Positions 54,377 through 64,000 of a stretch of DNA of 64,000 nt are shown here, piece after piece. The stretch comes from Entomortierella parvispora. Its lineage: Eukaryota > Mortierellomycota > Mortierellomycetes > Mortierellales > Mortierellaceae. The stretch's first letter is position 1, and each line of letters starts with the position of its first letter. The notes beneath the pieces are model-generated. The model was not told the DNA's origin, ran no database searches, and was given only the letters and a program-made list of their open reading frames with translations. Where the stretch lies: NCBI GenBank assembly GCA_963573315.1, contig OY752146.1, positions 620,001-684,000 of the forward strand, written 5' to 3'. Both the position numbers and the translations under genes were made by a program.

Positions 54377-54613
54377 TGTAATAGGCACAGAGGGGAATGC
54401 AAGGGAGAGACCGGGAGAGGGGACAGGGATAAGGACCAGGGACAGGGACAGGGGAAGAGGTAGAGTTGGGAGAACGAATGATGTTTATTATGTAGGGGGG
54501 ATGGGGGTATATATATACGTCTGTGTGGCTGTGTGGCTGTGGTGGCTATGATGGTATTGTTTGGAGTGTAGTTTTGGAGTGTAGTTTTGGAGCGTAGCTA
54601 ATCTTCTGTTGCA
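54377..54613 (-). repeat. 5' LTR of family D with adjacent primer-binding site
   Basis: On the minus strand it runs from TGCAACAG to CTATTACA and contains a TATATATA box near 54513 and AATAAA near 54488. It is followed by TGGTAGCAAAGGT (54364-54376), which has the TGGT start of a tRNA-primed primer-binding site. The left boundary is inferred. Confidence 0.6.
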
Positions 54614-55404
54614 GAAGGTTACTTGTCTGACTGGGAACTCTTTGCCGACCTCCTCAACGACCTCTATGGTAACCACCTTCACGCCGATGATATCAACAAT
54701 CGACTCATCCGTCTCCGCCAGAACGGCACAGTCTCGGAGTACATCGCCAAGTTCCAGCCTCTAGCCTCTCAATCCGGTTGGAACGAGGTTGCTCTTCTTG
54801 CCCGTTTCAAGGATGGTCTGTCATCCGATGTCAAATCCCTGTTGACAGCTCAGATGCACAACCTCAAGACCCTCCGTGACGCCCAGGCTGCTGCCTCCAC
54901 TGCGTACCAAAACCATGTCTCGCGTGCGCGCGATCAGCGTTTTGGCACTCGAGCTCACCACTCGAACAACTCTTGGTCCCGAAGATCCACTGCCCCAGCC
55001 GCGACCTCCTCTGCCGCTGCCTCCTCCTCAACTGATATGGATCTTGATACTGTGCGTGTCAAGCACATCACCGCTGAAGAGAAACAACGTCGTCGCGACA
55101 ACAAGCTCTGTCTTTACTGTGGTGGAAAGAATCACTTTGCTGGTGATTGTCCTGTCAAGAAAGCCCGCCTTGCAGCTGTTTCCGTCGAAGGTGTGTCTTT
55201 CGAATTTGATTCGGAAAACGAGTCGGCCTAGATCCTACCGAGGATTGGATCTTAGGCCACGTCCTCGCTACGCCTACCCCTCCGGGCCAGCCCGCACTTC
55301 CTCGTTACTGTCTCCTCATTCCTATTACCGTTCACCTTCCTGACCGACCCCCTGTCAAGACCAATGCTCTCCTCGATTCGGGCGCACAAAAATCCTTTGT
55401 TGAC
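54614..55404 (+). pseudogene. Gag and protease fragment of a fifth Ty3/gypsy family (E)
   Basis: Gag is open to a TAG at 55231 (YLSDWELFADLLNDLYG ... LARFKDGLSSDVKSLL) with CCHC knuckle CLYCGGKNHFAGDC. Just after, in another frame, comes the protease start LLDSGAQKSFVDV. It is cut at its left by family D and at its right, about 55404, by the transposase relic. Confidence 0.82.
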
Positions 55405-55406
55405 GT

Positions 55407-56312
55407 CGGTAATATGGAGCAAGTTTTATTTCCCCGGGCCATACAGAGCTGTTGACAAAGGGATCACGTTTCTGTACTATTTCGTGGCTGGACAAACGAT
55501 GGACTCCATGTCGCAGTTCATGCCACGAACATCGTTCCATTTGCTATATGCGACATTTTTCAAGACGGAGAAGGCATTGTTCGACAGATTTATCACGGAC
55601 AAGCTAGCGCACATGTTTTCATCATCTGAGCTTCGTGTGCGTTGTGCAAATTGGAAGAACCCTCCATTGTTCAGGCATGTTACGTTACTTCTTGATGGTC
55701 ATGACACACGAGCTTCGTATGGCGAAGACAAAGTGGACATGTATTCATACAAACTTCGCAAATCAGGATTAAGAACGCAAGTGTGCATCGACATTAATGG
55801 CATGGCGATATTCGTATCCAAGTCCAAATCTTGCAAGGATAACAACGATGGATCGATGCTAGAGGAAATGCAGATTGGCCAACTTTTGTTTTCCGATACG
55901 AAAGAAGCGATTGCAACCACTTCACCCAGAAGAGGCAGTTTTCGATCAGCGGTGGAGAATACATTCTCGGAATTGGGCACTGCATTTAGCAAACACAACA
56001 ACAACAAGGATCCGATTCGCGTTGATAGTAAGCGTGAGTTTAACATGGGGCATGCGCCTGTGTTTGCTGCTTTTAAATACCAAGAACTTTGTGGATTTGG
56101 TCAGAGTTCAGGGACTGAACGAATCAGCCCATCTTCGCGCCTGGATGGAGGATGATTTCGACTATCCAGTGGACAAAAGAATTATACCTGATCTGACAGA
56201 AACCTACACCGTCCAAAACAAACTGGAGCATGGAGATGCAATGTTGAAAATGCAGCAACAATTCTTGGCAGTGACAGTCGATGAAGGTGCAGATGAGGAT
56301 GAAAGTATGTAA
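55407..56312 (+). pseudogene. Second DDE transposase family, 5'-truncated and broken
   Basis: Homologue of the transposase at 32010-33296: VIWSKFYFPGPYRAVDKG, NPPLFRHVTLLLDGHDTRAS and MYSYKLRKSGLRTQ match it closely. The first roughly 60 residues are absent. The region that should hold the second catalytic Asp is deleted (after FSDTKEAIAT). The Glu region remains (SAVENTFSELGTAFSKHNN), and a frameshift near 56040 moves the rest (HLRAWMEDDFDYPVDK) to another frame. It ends with an acidic tail at 56312. Confidence 0.8.
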
Positions 56313-56329
56313 GTTTTAAAAACTAGATC

Positions 56330-58241
56330 CTACACGATCTCACATCTCATGTCAGTCTTTCCTCGGACACGTACTTTTTTCACAGCGCAAAACGTCATCT
56401 GCTCTACTCCAGTCACCCTACCAATTTTCATGTCCACTCCAAGGAATCTTTTTCTCCACGAATTCCAAATCCTTCGGAACGATTCACCACCTCGGACTTT
56501 CAGGCCGCATTCTGTGATGAAATGCCACTCTCGTTCACGCCTATATTCTCCCATTCCAGCAGCAACAACAATATACTCTTGCCCAGGACGAAGGACGTTG
56601 TAGATGGCTTTGTATGACGAATTGTGGATGGATGTGAGATGGCTAACAAAGGTATTATCCACATCGTCATGGCGAACGACAATTTGGGCGATTGGAGGAC
56701 TGCGTTTGTCCATCTCTTTCTTGGGCCATGCGATGGAGATATTATCCACTTCCACTATGCCAACGTCCGAAAATTTGTGGACGTTATAGCCATGAGATTG
56801 CCGTGATGGAAACATTCCTTTGTGCGATCCAGCAACAATGGTCATCTCAGTGGATCCTCGAACTCGCTCATACACGACCTTGTCAGATACGCAAGCACGA
56901 CCATTCTTGACATGTGCCTTAAAGTAGTTGATCGGTCGATCGTTGAAAGAATAGTTGGCTAAAAGTGTAGGGACGGTATTACTTGGAACTTTTCTCCATA
57001 TTTTTTGGATGTGGTAGAGTTCCACCAATGGCAATAAGCAAACAGTTCTTTCTTTGGAAAATGCACTGCAACCATGGATGTGATGAGCTGAGCCCTCTGT
57101 CGCCACTGCTCTTCGTGAGAGCACCGGAATGTGGTGCAAGAGCCTAGCATTTGCCTGGTTTCTTCCATCCTTTCACGGTACTCTACTGTGGACAGAAGTT
57201 TGGAGCCGTAGAATGTCAACTCCAGACGTGAGTATCCACAATCTTCGTATCGTCGCAAATGGTCCGCAAACTTGCCCTCCTTTTCCACAAGATTCTCCAT
57301 TCGCGAACCCAAACTCTTTCGTACCTCCGCACTCTCCAACTGTTGCACGAACTTGTTATACACCTTGTACCGGATATTTTTGGTGTGTTTCCGATTTCCC
57401 ATCCAGGAAATGCAGTTATCGCCAACTTTCTTGCGGTCTTGGATGATGATACCAGCCTTTTGTTCACGAATGTAGCGTTCCAGCTGCTGTCTCATCGTGA
57501 TATTGCCACAGTCTTGCGCAAAGTCTATGTCATGTAGAGCGATGCACAGCATCCTTACTGTCCTGCGCAGATGAGCGTAACTCAACGACACCTTGATCGC
57601 AATGTACTTGGCAATGTACTTTTTACCACACTGTTTGCGATGACGTTTCCGCATTTTCTCAGAAACGATCTTGTGGTCATCATCTAACAATCCGGTGTGT
57701 GTCATCATGATGGACTCTACCTCCATGTCCGCCTGTTCAAATGTCACCCGTAATTCGGCGATATACCTTCCCACGTTAGCGCCCTTTGTATCTTCTTTAA
57801 CGCCATTGTACAACCCCCAAAAAATAATAGAGTCGTTGCGCACAGATTCCTTTGGAATTTTCAGCCTACTCATGTCTGTGAGTAAGTGCGAAACTTCCGT
57901 TAGGATGTCGTTGATGAGTGCCTCCTGCGATCAAGTCATGTTGTCCGCCTGAATAAGAAAATTCTTATGCAGTGGGCGCCAATCGTTTTTCTTTTTCATC
58001 ATATATTTCCCAGCCGATGTCGTGTTAAGGACACCAATATCACGTAATCTCGAGCGAATTGTATCGTATGAAGCATCCAAGAGAGCCCTGATTCCTTTTG
58101 TCCCGAACATATTACCAGCCTGTGGATGATCTCGGCGATGAATATCAAGAAACGCATCGAGATAAATATACATGCAACTCTCCATCTACAAATTCAGCAA
58201 CAACTTCCTGTTGTTGTGCTTTGGTAAGCCTAATGTGCTGC
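56330..58241 (-). pseudogene. Broken gene for a possible rolling-circle Rep-like protein
   Basis: On the minus strand a coding series starts about 58241 (MQHIRLTKAQQQEVVAEFVD), shifts frame into GTKGIRALLDASYDTIRSRL, meets an in-frame TGA near 57931, continues as 57873-56959, and shifts again near 56990 into 57139-56330. Total would be about 630 residues. Visible motifs are LHDIDFAQDCGN (about 57530), NIRYKVYNKFVQQLES and SRLELTFYG. The series 'D-x-D, then R-Y-x-x-Y-N/D-K, then R-x-E' is like Rep_trans (plasmid/phage replication initiation factor) proteins. That resemblance is from pattern memory only. It is immediately convergent with the transposase relic. Confidence 0.5.
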
Positions 58242-58306
58242 ATTTTAACACTGGACTTGTGTCTGTGAGTGTTGATCTAGGTGGCGAAATGTCATCACAT
58301 TTACCT

Positions 58307-58672
58307 TTATAAGCCTAAAAGCCTACCCATGATGGGTGTCCGATTCTTCATCGCCAGCTTGTGGCACTTTCGCAATATTTTTTCGGAAGGATGCTTTGTG
58401 CCAAATTCTGCCTTGTGCCACTGGCAATAGATCCTGTACTTATTAGCTAATGTCTTTCGGACAACGCTGATTTCATCAGATCCATCAACATAAGAGCCAA
58501 CGACATGAATATCTCCAGCCAATCGTAGCATTTCAAGCAGCAATCGTCTGTCCTCGTCTTTGTCGTATAAACCATCCAACACGCTTTCATCGGGTAGCAC
58601 ATCAGCATTTCCATCACCAGCGTCTTTGATGATGTTTTCCAAAAGGGTAATTCTGGTTTCCAACAGGACCAT
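58307..58672 (-). CDS. Small hypothetical protein next to the Rep-like relic
   Basis: 121 codons from ATG at 58672, with no recognised domain. A Leu-rich helical N-terminus (TRITLLENIIKDAG) is followed by an acidic part and a basic C-terminus (SEKILRKCHKLAMKNRT). It ends just upstream, on the same strand, of the Rep-like relic and may be its partner or upstream exon. The family C LTR begins 14 bp from its start, so its 5' end could be truncated. Confidence 0.4.
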   Translation of the reverse strand: MVLLETRITLLENIIKDAGDGNADVLPDESVLDGLYDKDEDRRLLLEMLRLAGDIHVVGSYVDGSDEISVVRKTLANKYRIYCQWHKAEFGTKHPSEKILRKCHKLAMKNRTPIMGRLLGL

Positions 58673-58685
58673 ATCCGCAAGGCTT

Positions 58686-58848
58686 TAAAAAGTATACGGC
58701 ACACAGAGTCGGTAAGAATGAGAGAGGGATCTCTTGATTTATTGTAACGATCAGGTATATGTACCTGATCGGGCCTCTGTGACTGCCTTGCCGCCAGCAG
58801 CATTATTTGGTTCCAAAATCTTTGCCTTTGCCACCAAATTATGCGACA
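58686..58848 (-). repeat. 3' LTR of family C copy 2
   Basis: Same 163-bp sequence as 35351-35513, preceded by GGCTT. The matching duplication on the other side is outside the window. Confidence 0.9.
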
Positions 58849-59032
58849 TGACTTCCCCTCCCATGGAGAGTGTAGCGAGATCTGGCGCTGCTGGCAGCGT
58901 AGAGGGTAAAAAATAAAACCTCTTTGCTAACTCTAAGATATTTTGAGGGAAAAATATGAAAACCTCATGTGATATTGTTGAAGGGGAGGCTATGTGGGAT
59001 CGAAACCCTTCTTGGCATTTGTTGCCGTGATT

Positions 59033-60500
59033 TCAGCCCCTTGGTAAATATCTCTTTTGTCTTTGCTGCGATGGATTCTTCTTTTCTTTAACAAGTTTCC
59101 AGTAGTCTCGAACGCATTGTTTTTCGATGAAGTTTTCTTCAGGTTCCCATGTGTAATCCTCTTCTGAGTAGCCTACCCATTTTGCTTTGTATTCCCACTC
59201 CCCCCCTCGGGAAGGATGTGGTCGGTGGTCAAGAATGTATTCGATTTCAAAAATTGGCAGAGTCGCCAGATCTTCTAATACCAGTTTGAGCTGAGAAGGA
59301 GCATAGTTGCGGCTAAGAAGTTCGCCAGTACCATCACGAAGTTCGTATGAACCACCGGATGTGCGGCGCACTACAGTGTATGGCCCTTCGTAGCGAGGCG
59401 TAAGCTTGTTGCCGAGAATTGGATCAAGCGTCATTACTTTGGCGCCGTCTGGGAAATCATTCTGCAAGACGGTCGCATTGAATCTCGCAATCATTCTCCT
59501 TTGTGTCTCTTGTGATTTTTTGTCAATGGCAGGGAACACAACTTCTGTCATATATTGGAGTCTTTCGCAGAGGTCTGCGTGAGTCATAGTAGTTTTTGTA
59601 GATTTGGAGTAATTTTGGAAGCCGTTGGCCTTCCGAGCAAAGAAGAGAGAAAACGGGGATGAATTATGGAGGGCGACGATCCTTGAGTTCATTGCAAGCT
59701 GTGCCATAGGGACATGAAGGTCCCAGGAGTCTTGTTTTTGTTGATGCTCCTTTTTGATGATGTCGACTGCAATTTTGACGTGTCGTTCTGCGACGCCATT
59801 ACCTCGAGGGTGGTATGGTGTAAGAAGCCTGTGATCGACACCGAACTGAGTAGTCATTGTGTGCATAAGTTTGTTCACAAATTCTCTGCCGTTGTCGGAT
59901 TGTAAAACGCGAGGAAAACCAATAGTACAGAATATGTCAAAGAGGGCGCGTGCCACTGTATTGGCCTGTTTGTCAGGTATGGCCTTGAGAAATACGAAGC
60001 GGGTGCAAACATCCACTAGGATGAGGAGGAAGACATTGCCTGTTGTAGATAACGGGAATGGTCCAGCCAAGTCCATTGCCATATGATCTCCAGGCAAGTT
60101 TGCGTGGATAGCTTTCAGTGGATGGTAGCCCTTGAGACTAATGTTGTATTTTTGGCAATCCGGGCATTTCTTAACCCAAGCTAGGCAGTCATCCGTGAGA
60201 CGGGGCCATGTGCATTGCTCAGCATGGATGGAGCGTACCATCGCATTTGCTCCTAGATGTCCTAGAGCATGAGTCTTGTGGAGGATTTCGTCCTTTATTT
60301 TGTTTTCGTGTACCGTGCGCATTATGGTGTCACTGTTTTGCATGATGTGCATGTAGGCATTGACAATATACGCTTGGTTGGAATCGTAGCGCGTTTGCAT
60401 TGATGCTGGGAATAGTCTGGACAAGTGGTCAGGTAGGATATTCATGACTCCAGGTCGATATTCTACGGCGAAGTCGTAGCTCAAAATAGTCTCATGCCAT
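59033..60500 (-). pseudogene. Family C pol C-terminus (RNase H end, integrase, chromodomain)
   Basis: 489 codons from WHETILSYDFAVEYRPG to the stop, as in copy 1. The transposon insertion extends the frame upstream in phase into the 496-bp unit: an ATG at 60691 gives about 64 codons ending GVERSP before WHET. The resulting 552-codon chimera is an accident of insertion, though an interesting one. Confidence 0.88.
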
Positions 60501-60996
60501 GGCGACCTTTCAACTCCACGGGCAAATACGTTGTCTTTGGCATCTTTGGACCGTTTGACGAGATCCATTGCTACCATTGACCAAGAGTATTCGTCCATCT
60601 TGCGCCATGTAAAGCGAGTGTTTGTGATAATTCTTGCAACAAGTCCATGCAGTTTTATCAAACCATCGTAGAAGCGAAAGAGTGTCGACATTTTTGCACA
60701 ATTGCAGCTTGAATGCCATCTTTTGCCACTGAATTAAATCCTTCGTTGCAAATCTCGCCACTGTACTTCTTGGACGTGCTACTTCAACCATTTTGCCTTT
60801 CACACCTCTTATTCGCCTTTGAGAGCAGATGGAAAGTACATTGGTGAAGGGTTTCTCTTGCTTGTTTACGCTTCGAGCAATACTTCCCTCGCGAGGTTAA
60901 GGGGTGTACGTCAACTTTTGCTACTCAAGTCAGCCTTGAAGGACATTGGATGCTTTTTAAAAACCTTGCCGGGGATATTGTCCTTGAAAGGTCGCC
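60501..60996. repeat. 496-bp terminal unit (left) of DDE transposon copy B
   Basis: Begins GGCGACCTTTCAA and ends TTGAAAGGTCGCC; reverse complement of the units in copy A. Confidence 0.93.
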
Positions 60997-61059
60997 TTGT
61001 GAGGCAGAACAATGACATAACTCTTTTTTAAAACGTAGGGACAAGCTTGCAGTATCACA

Positions 61060-62346
61060 ATGGCATTGGAGAAGCATTTCAACCAACTACTTGAGGAGCA
61101 ATGGGACTTTCTCGACAAAGGATGGCCATCATTGGCACCAAGTACCAACCATCGCAGTATGAAGAAAGAGGTTGGCTTTATTGCACAAGTAAAAGAGACC
61201 CTGAGCAAACGTCTCGGTTTCATCCCAGTGTACTTCTTCCTCACCACCATTTGGCCAAGGTGCAGGTATCCCGGGCCATACAAGGAGGCGGAGAAAGGTC
61301 TTTTGCTCCTTTATCATCTTGTCAAAGGCTTATCGATGGAAGAAATGGAACCCCATTTGCCCAAGAGCTCCTTCCACGGTATCCACAAGTTGTTTTACGT
61401 GACGGAGTACAATGCGCACAACAAGTTTATCACCAATTCCCTTGCTTCGATGTTTTCCACCATCACCATACGCTTGATGTCTGCAAAGCAAAAGAACCCG
61501 CCATTGTTCCGACATGTTACATTGCATCTTGATGGCCACGACACGCGAGCAACATACCAAGGTGAGAGTGGCGCCGAGATGTATTCGTACAAGCTCAAGA
61601 AGTCGGGCCTCCGCACTCAAGTGGCGATGGATTGCAATGGTATGGCACTTTGGGTGTCAAAGTCAGCTTCATGCAAGAGCAATGCCGATGGAACGATGCT
61701 TTTGGCGATGAAGATGGAGAAGAAGGTGCACAGTATGGATTGTATTGCGGTTGATGGAGGATACACCCAATTCTTGCCCAGGCTAGTTGAAGAAAGCGAG
61801 GCTCTCTCTTTGCACAACTTTGCCCATCCATACCGCAAAAAGAAAGGCCAAGATCTCACCGAAGAAGAGGTGTTTTTCAACGCCACCTTTGGGAGCTTTC
61901 GTTCACAGATGGAGTCTCTCTTTGGCAACCTCGGTTCTACTTTTGAGAAGCACAACAATCGCATCCCCGTTTTGGTTGACAAGAAGCAAACATACAATCT
62001 GCAGCTCAAGTTGTCTTTGCTCCTTCTCAACGTAAAAAAGATGGTTGCCACGTTGAAGATCCCCGTGGAGCCAATGCATTCCGCGTGGTTGCGAGAAGGC
62101 TTTGAGTACCCTACTAAGCACAATGAGGTTGAGCACCCGTTGGATCCCGTCGACGTTAGTGTGCTTGTTGAGGATGGCAATGCAATGGCCAAGCTACAAG
62201 AAGAATTCCTTAGCCTTGCCCTTGGTAATGTCGATATCGCGATGAAACCCCCCAAGAAGAAACTGCCCGGTATTATCATCGAGATTCCCGCGATGAAGAA
62301 GCAACCAATGGAAGTTGATGGAGATGACGAGGATGAGGACTTGTAG
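61060..62346 (+). CDS. DDE transposase, copy B
   Basis: 428 residues, the same protein as at 32010-33296, with D158, D232 and E285 in place. The start ATG lies 63 bp inside the core boundary. It is followed 105 bp later by the accessory gene on the same strand. Confidence 0.86.
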   Translation: MALEKHFNQLLEEQWDFLDKGWPSLAPSTNHRSMKKEVGFIAQVKETLSKRLGFIPVYFFLTTIWPRCRYPGPYKEAEKGLLLLYHLVKGLSMEEMEPHLPKSSFHGIHKLFYVTEYNAHNKFITNSLASMFSTITIRLMSAKQKNPPLFRHVTLHLDGHDTRATYQGESGAEMYSYKLKKSGLRTQVAMDCNGMALWVSKSASCKSNADGTMLLAMKMEKKVHSMDCIAVDGGYTQFLPRLVEESEALSLHNFAHPYRKKKGQDLTEEEVFFNATFGSFRSQMESLFGNLGSTFEKHNNRIPVLVDKKQTYNLQLKLSLLLLNVKKMVATLKIPVEPMHSAWLREGFEYPTKHNEVEHPLDPVDVSVLVEDGNAMAKLQEEFLSLALGNVDIAMKPPKKKLPGIIIEIPAMKKQPMEVDGDDEDEDL

Positions 62347-62451
62347 TAGGGATGAGACTTTTTAAAAAACCAAGATTGGGTGGTAATTGATCAAGTGGTC
62401 TTTGGCGAGCCAGTGCAAGGTATCACACCTCACATCGCATTCAAAACAACA

Positions 62452-63549
62452 ATGTACGTTCAGTTGACCATTGAGCTAGTTTCCAAAGCTATCGAGCAGC
62501 TTTGCACTAACAAAGGAATGGATATAACCATGAAAGATGTAAAGAAGATTTTTACTGCCCTCGTTGACGACGACGAGGTTGAGAAGTTCCACTTCTGTGG
62601 AGCCAAGTGCAAGTCCAAGCGTACTTGCATGAAAGTGGTTCACGGAGAAGGATACAAGTGCCATGTACACGACCCCAGGCGCAAGTGCAAAGGCGCCACC
62701 AACAAAGGTGCTTCTTGCGGTAGTGTCGCGAAGATTGGCGAAGAATATTGCTGGAGGCATGGAGATCAAGCACAAAATCGCAAAGAAAAAAGAGAGAAGG
62801 TGCAACCAAAGCTCGATCCGAGCAAGTGGCCTCTTCATCCCGATTATGTGGGCTATGACGAAGATGCTGCCAATGATGAGGCACCCAAAAGAACCAAAAG
62901 GCGTACCAAGACGCAGCCTCATACACCAAAGGAAGTGGTGGACTCGGAAGAAAGCAGTGAGGAAGAGGCACCTCAAAGGAAGATGGATCGCAAGAGTTCC
63001 AAGACGCGGTCCAAAGTGGAGAGCAGTGACGATGAAAATGGTGAACAACTTGCGATGAGTTCCAAGGTCTTCAACATGACCTCAACGAAGGATGCGATGC
63101 CAAAGAAAAAGACATGGATGGAATGGAATGAGCTGTTTGAGTACTCTACGAACTACGTTGTCAACAACAAGCTCATCCTCAAGGTACGAGGAGAAGATTT
63201 GGTCTATGGGTTGGTAACTCCTGAGGTTCTAGCAGGTGACGAGGAAATGCAACCGATGACTCCTAAGGAGCGAAAAATCGTCTTTGTCATGGGGTTGTCC
63301 TCCATGAACGATGATGACCGTGAGGATTTCGTGAAGAGATTGCAAGATGAAGAAGAAACGAGTGAGGATGAGGAAACGAGTGACGATGAAGACACGAGTG
63401 ACGATGAAGACATGAGCGAGGATGAGGACACGAGTGAGGATGAGGACACGAGTGAGGATGAGGACTCGAGTGAGGATGAAGAACCACCAAAGTCCAAGTC
63501 CATTCGTCGTAAAGTAACAGTGGAAACTGAGGATGAATGCGAAGAGTAG
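62452..63549 (+). CDS. Cys/His-rich acidic accessory protein, copy B
   Basis: Same protein as at 30807-31904, about 365 residues from ATG at 62452. The frame is open further upstream, to the GTG region near 62380, but has no earlier ATG. The Cys/His cluster, basic middle and Glu/Asp-Ser tail are all preserved. Confidence 0.8.
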   Translation: MYVQLTIELVSKAIEQLCTNKGMDITMKDVKKIFTALVDDDEVEKFHFCGAKCKSKRTCMKVVHGEGYKCHVHDPRRKCKGATNKGASCGSVAKIGEEYCWRHGDQAQNRKEKREKVQPKLDPSKWPLHPDYVGYDEDAANDEAPKRTKRRTKTQPHTPKEVVDSEESSEEEAPQRKMDRKSSKTRSKVESSDDENGEQLAMSSKVFNMTSTKDAMPKKKTWMEWNELFEYSTNYVVNNKLILKVRGEDLVYGLVTPEVLAGDEEMQPMTPKERKIVFVMGLSSMNDDDREDFVKRLQDEEETSEDEETSDDEDTSDDEDMSEDEDTSEDEDTSEDEDSSEDEEPPKSKSIRRKVTVETEDECEE

Positions 63550-63657
63550 GTTCTTTCGTTGGGAACAGTATCCGTAGAAGATGAACGTAATAGTAGTTCC
63601 TCTACCAATTCTTCTCAGTCCACTCAAGGGGAGTATGCTGCTTTGCTTTATCACCAA

Positions 63658-64000
63658 GGCGACCTTTCAACTCCACGGGCAAATACGTTGTCTTTGGCAT
63701 CTTTGGACCGTTTGACGAGATCCATTGCTACCATTGACCAAGAGTATTCGTCCATCTTGCGCCATGTAAAGCGAGTGTTTGTGATAATTCTTGCAACAAG
63801 TCCATGCAGTTTTATCAAACCATCGTAGAAGCGAAAGAGTGTCGACATTTTTGCACAATTGCAGCTTGAATGCCATCTTTTGCCACTGAATTAAATCCTT
63901 CGTTGCAAATCTCGCCACTGTACTTCTTGGACGTGCTACTTCAACCATTTTGCCTTTCACACCTCTTATTCGCCTTTGAGAGCAGATGGAAAGTACATTG
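63658..64000. repeat. 496-bp terminal unit (right) of DDE transposon copy B, partial
   Basis: The first 343 bp of the unit in the same orientation as 60501-60996; the window ends inside it. Confidence 0.92.

Larger units (their letters stand above)
50379..54613 (-). mobile_element. Ty3/gypsy, family D (truncated by family A copy 2)
   Basis: Minus-strand element with 5' LTR about 54377-54613, primer-binding site 54364-54376, gag and pol. The integrase stops at TTFVSDRD where the family A LTR begins. It is inserted in the gag of family E. Confidence 0.82.
58686..60500 (-). mobile_element. Ty3/gypsy family C, copy 2 (3' part; interrupted by DDE transposon copy B)
   Basis: Corresponds base for base, as far as read, to 35351-37165 of copy 1: LTR 58686-58848, hairpins 58902-58966, and the integrase-chromodomain end of pol. 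It is cut at GCCAT/CCTG by the DDE transposon; the remainder lies beyond 64000. Confidence 0.92.
60501..64000 (+). mobile_element. DDE transposon with 496-bp direct terminal repeats, copy B (right end outside window)
   Basis: Reverse complement of copy A: unit 60501-60996, core 60997-63657 (2661 bp, as in copy A), second unit 63658->64000 (343 of 496 bp visible). It is inserted in family C pol at GCCAT/CCTG. Both genes are intact and appear identical in protein to copy A, pointing to recent movement. Confidence 0.9.

Noticed and set aside
1-64000. tRNA and rRNA genes
   Set aside because: I looked by eye for A/B-box and cloverleaf patterns and saw none convincing; tRNAscan-SE and a covariance search would be decisive.

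Overview
The window looks like nuclear DNA of a filamentous fungus, probably an early-diverging one. I favour Mucoromycota, perhaps a Mortierella-like lineage, but this is inference from gene types and cannot be proven here. Genes carry many short GT-AG introns with pyrimidine-rich 3' ends, long poly-T tracts, CT-rich leaders and glutamine runs. About 19 kb of ordinary genes is followed by about 45 kb that is almost entirely transposable elements.

Host part (1-18.8 kb). (i) The 3' portion of an EFA6/PSD-type Arf guanine-nucleotide exchange factor (Sec7 + PH), plus strand. (ii) Convergent to it, an Sst2/FlbA-type RGS regulator of heterotrimeric G-protein signalling (two DEP domains, RGS box, 39 consecutive glutamines), minus strand. 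(iii) Divergent from that, a 20-exon gene that I read as one protein of about 1974 residues. It joins chromatin-reader modules (AT-hook, CxxC-type zinc finger, two chromo-barrel/Tudor-knot domains, two ZZ fingers, an extended PHD and a GATA-like finger) to a bacterial-type N4/N6 amino-methyltransferase and a second, degenerate methyltransferase-like module. (iv) A three-finger C2H2 transcription factor. The reader-writer fusion is the most interesting host gene: its layout suggests a DNA methyltransferase guided by histone marks.

Transposon part (about 19-64 kb). It starts with old debris: a LINE ORF2 tail, a decayed relative of a transposon terminal repeat, a solo LTR with perfect 5-bp target duplication, and two diverged copies of an unknown exon. 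Next comes a nearly intact Ty3/gypsy element (family A, 22287-34455), whose 3' LTR carries an intact 3653-bp DDE transposon. A nest of gypsy elements follows: family C (minus) inserted in family B (minus), B inserted in a second family A element (plus), A inserted in family D (minus), and D inserted in the gag of family E (plus). After this come a broken second DDE transposase, a broken gene resembling a rolling-circle Rep, and a second family C element interrupted by a second copy of the DDE transposon that runs off the window.

The DDE transposon (copies at 30203-33855 and 60501->64000) is the most unusual mobile element. A transposase and a Cys/His-rich acidic protein lie between two identical 496-bp DIRECT repeats, and each repeat is itself bounded by the same 13-bp inverted termini. 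This is the geometry of LTRs on a cut-and-paste-type transposase element. The repeat itself carries the remains of a coding sequence.
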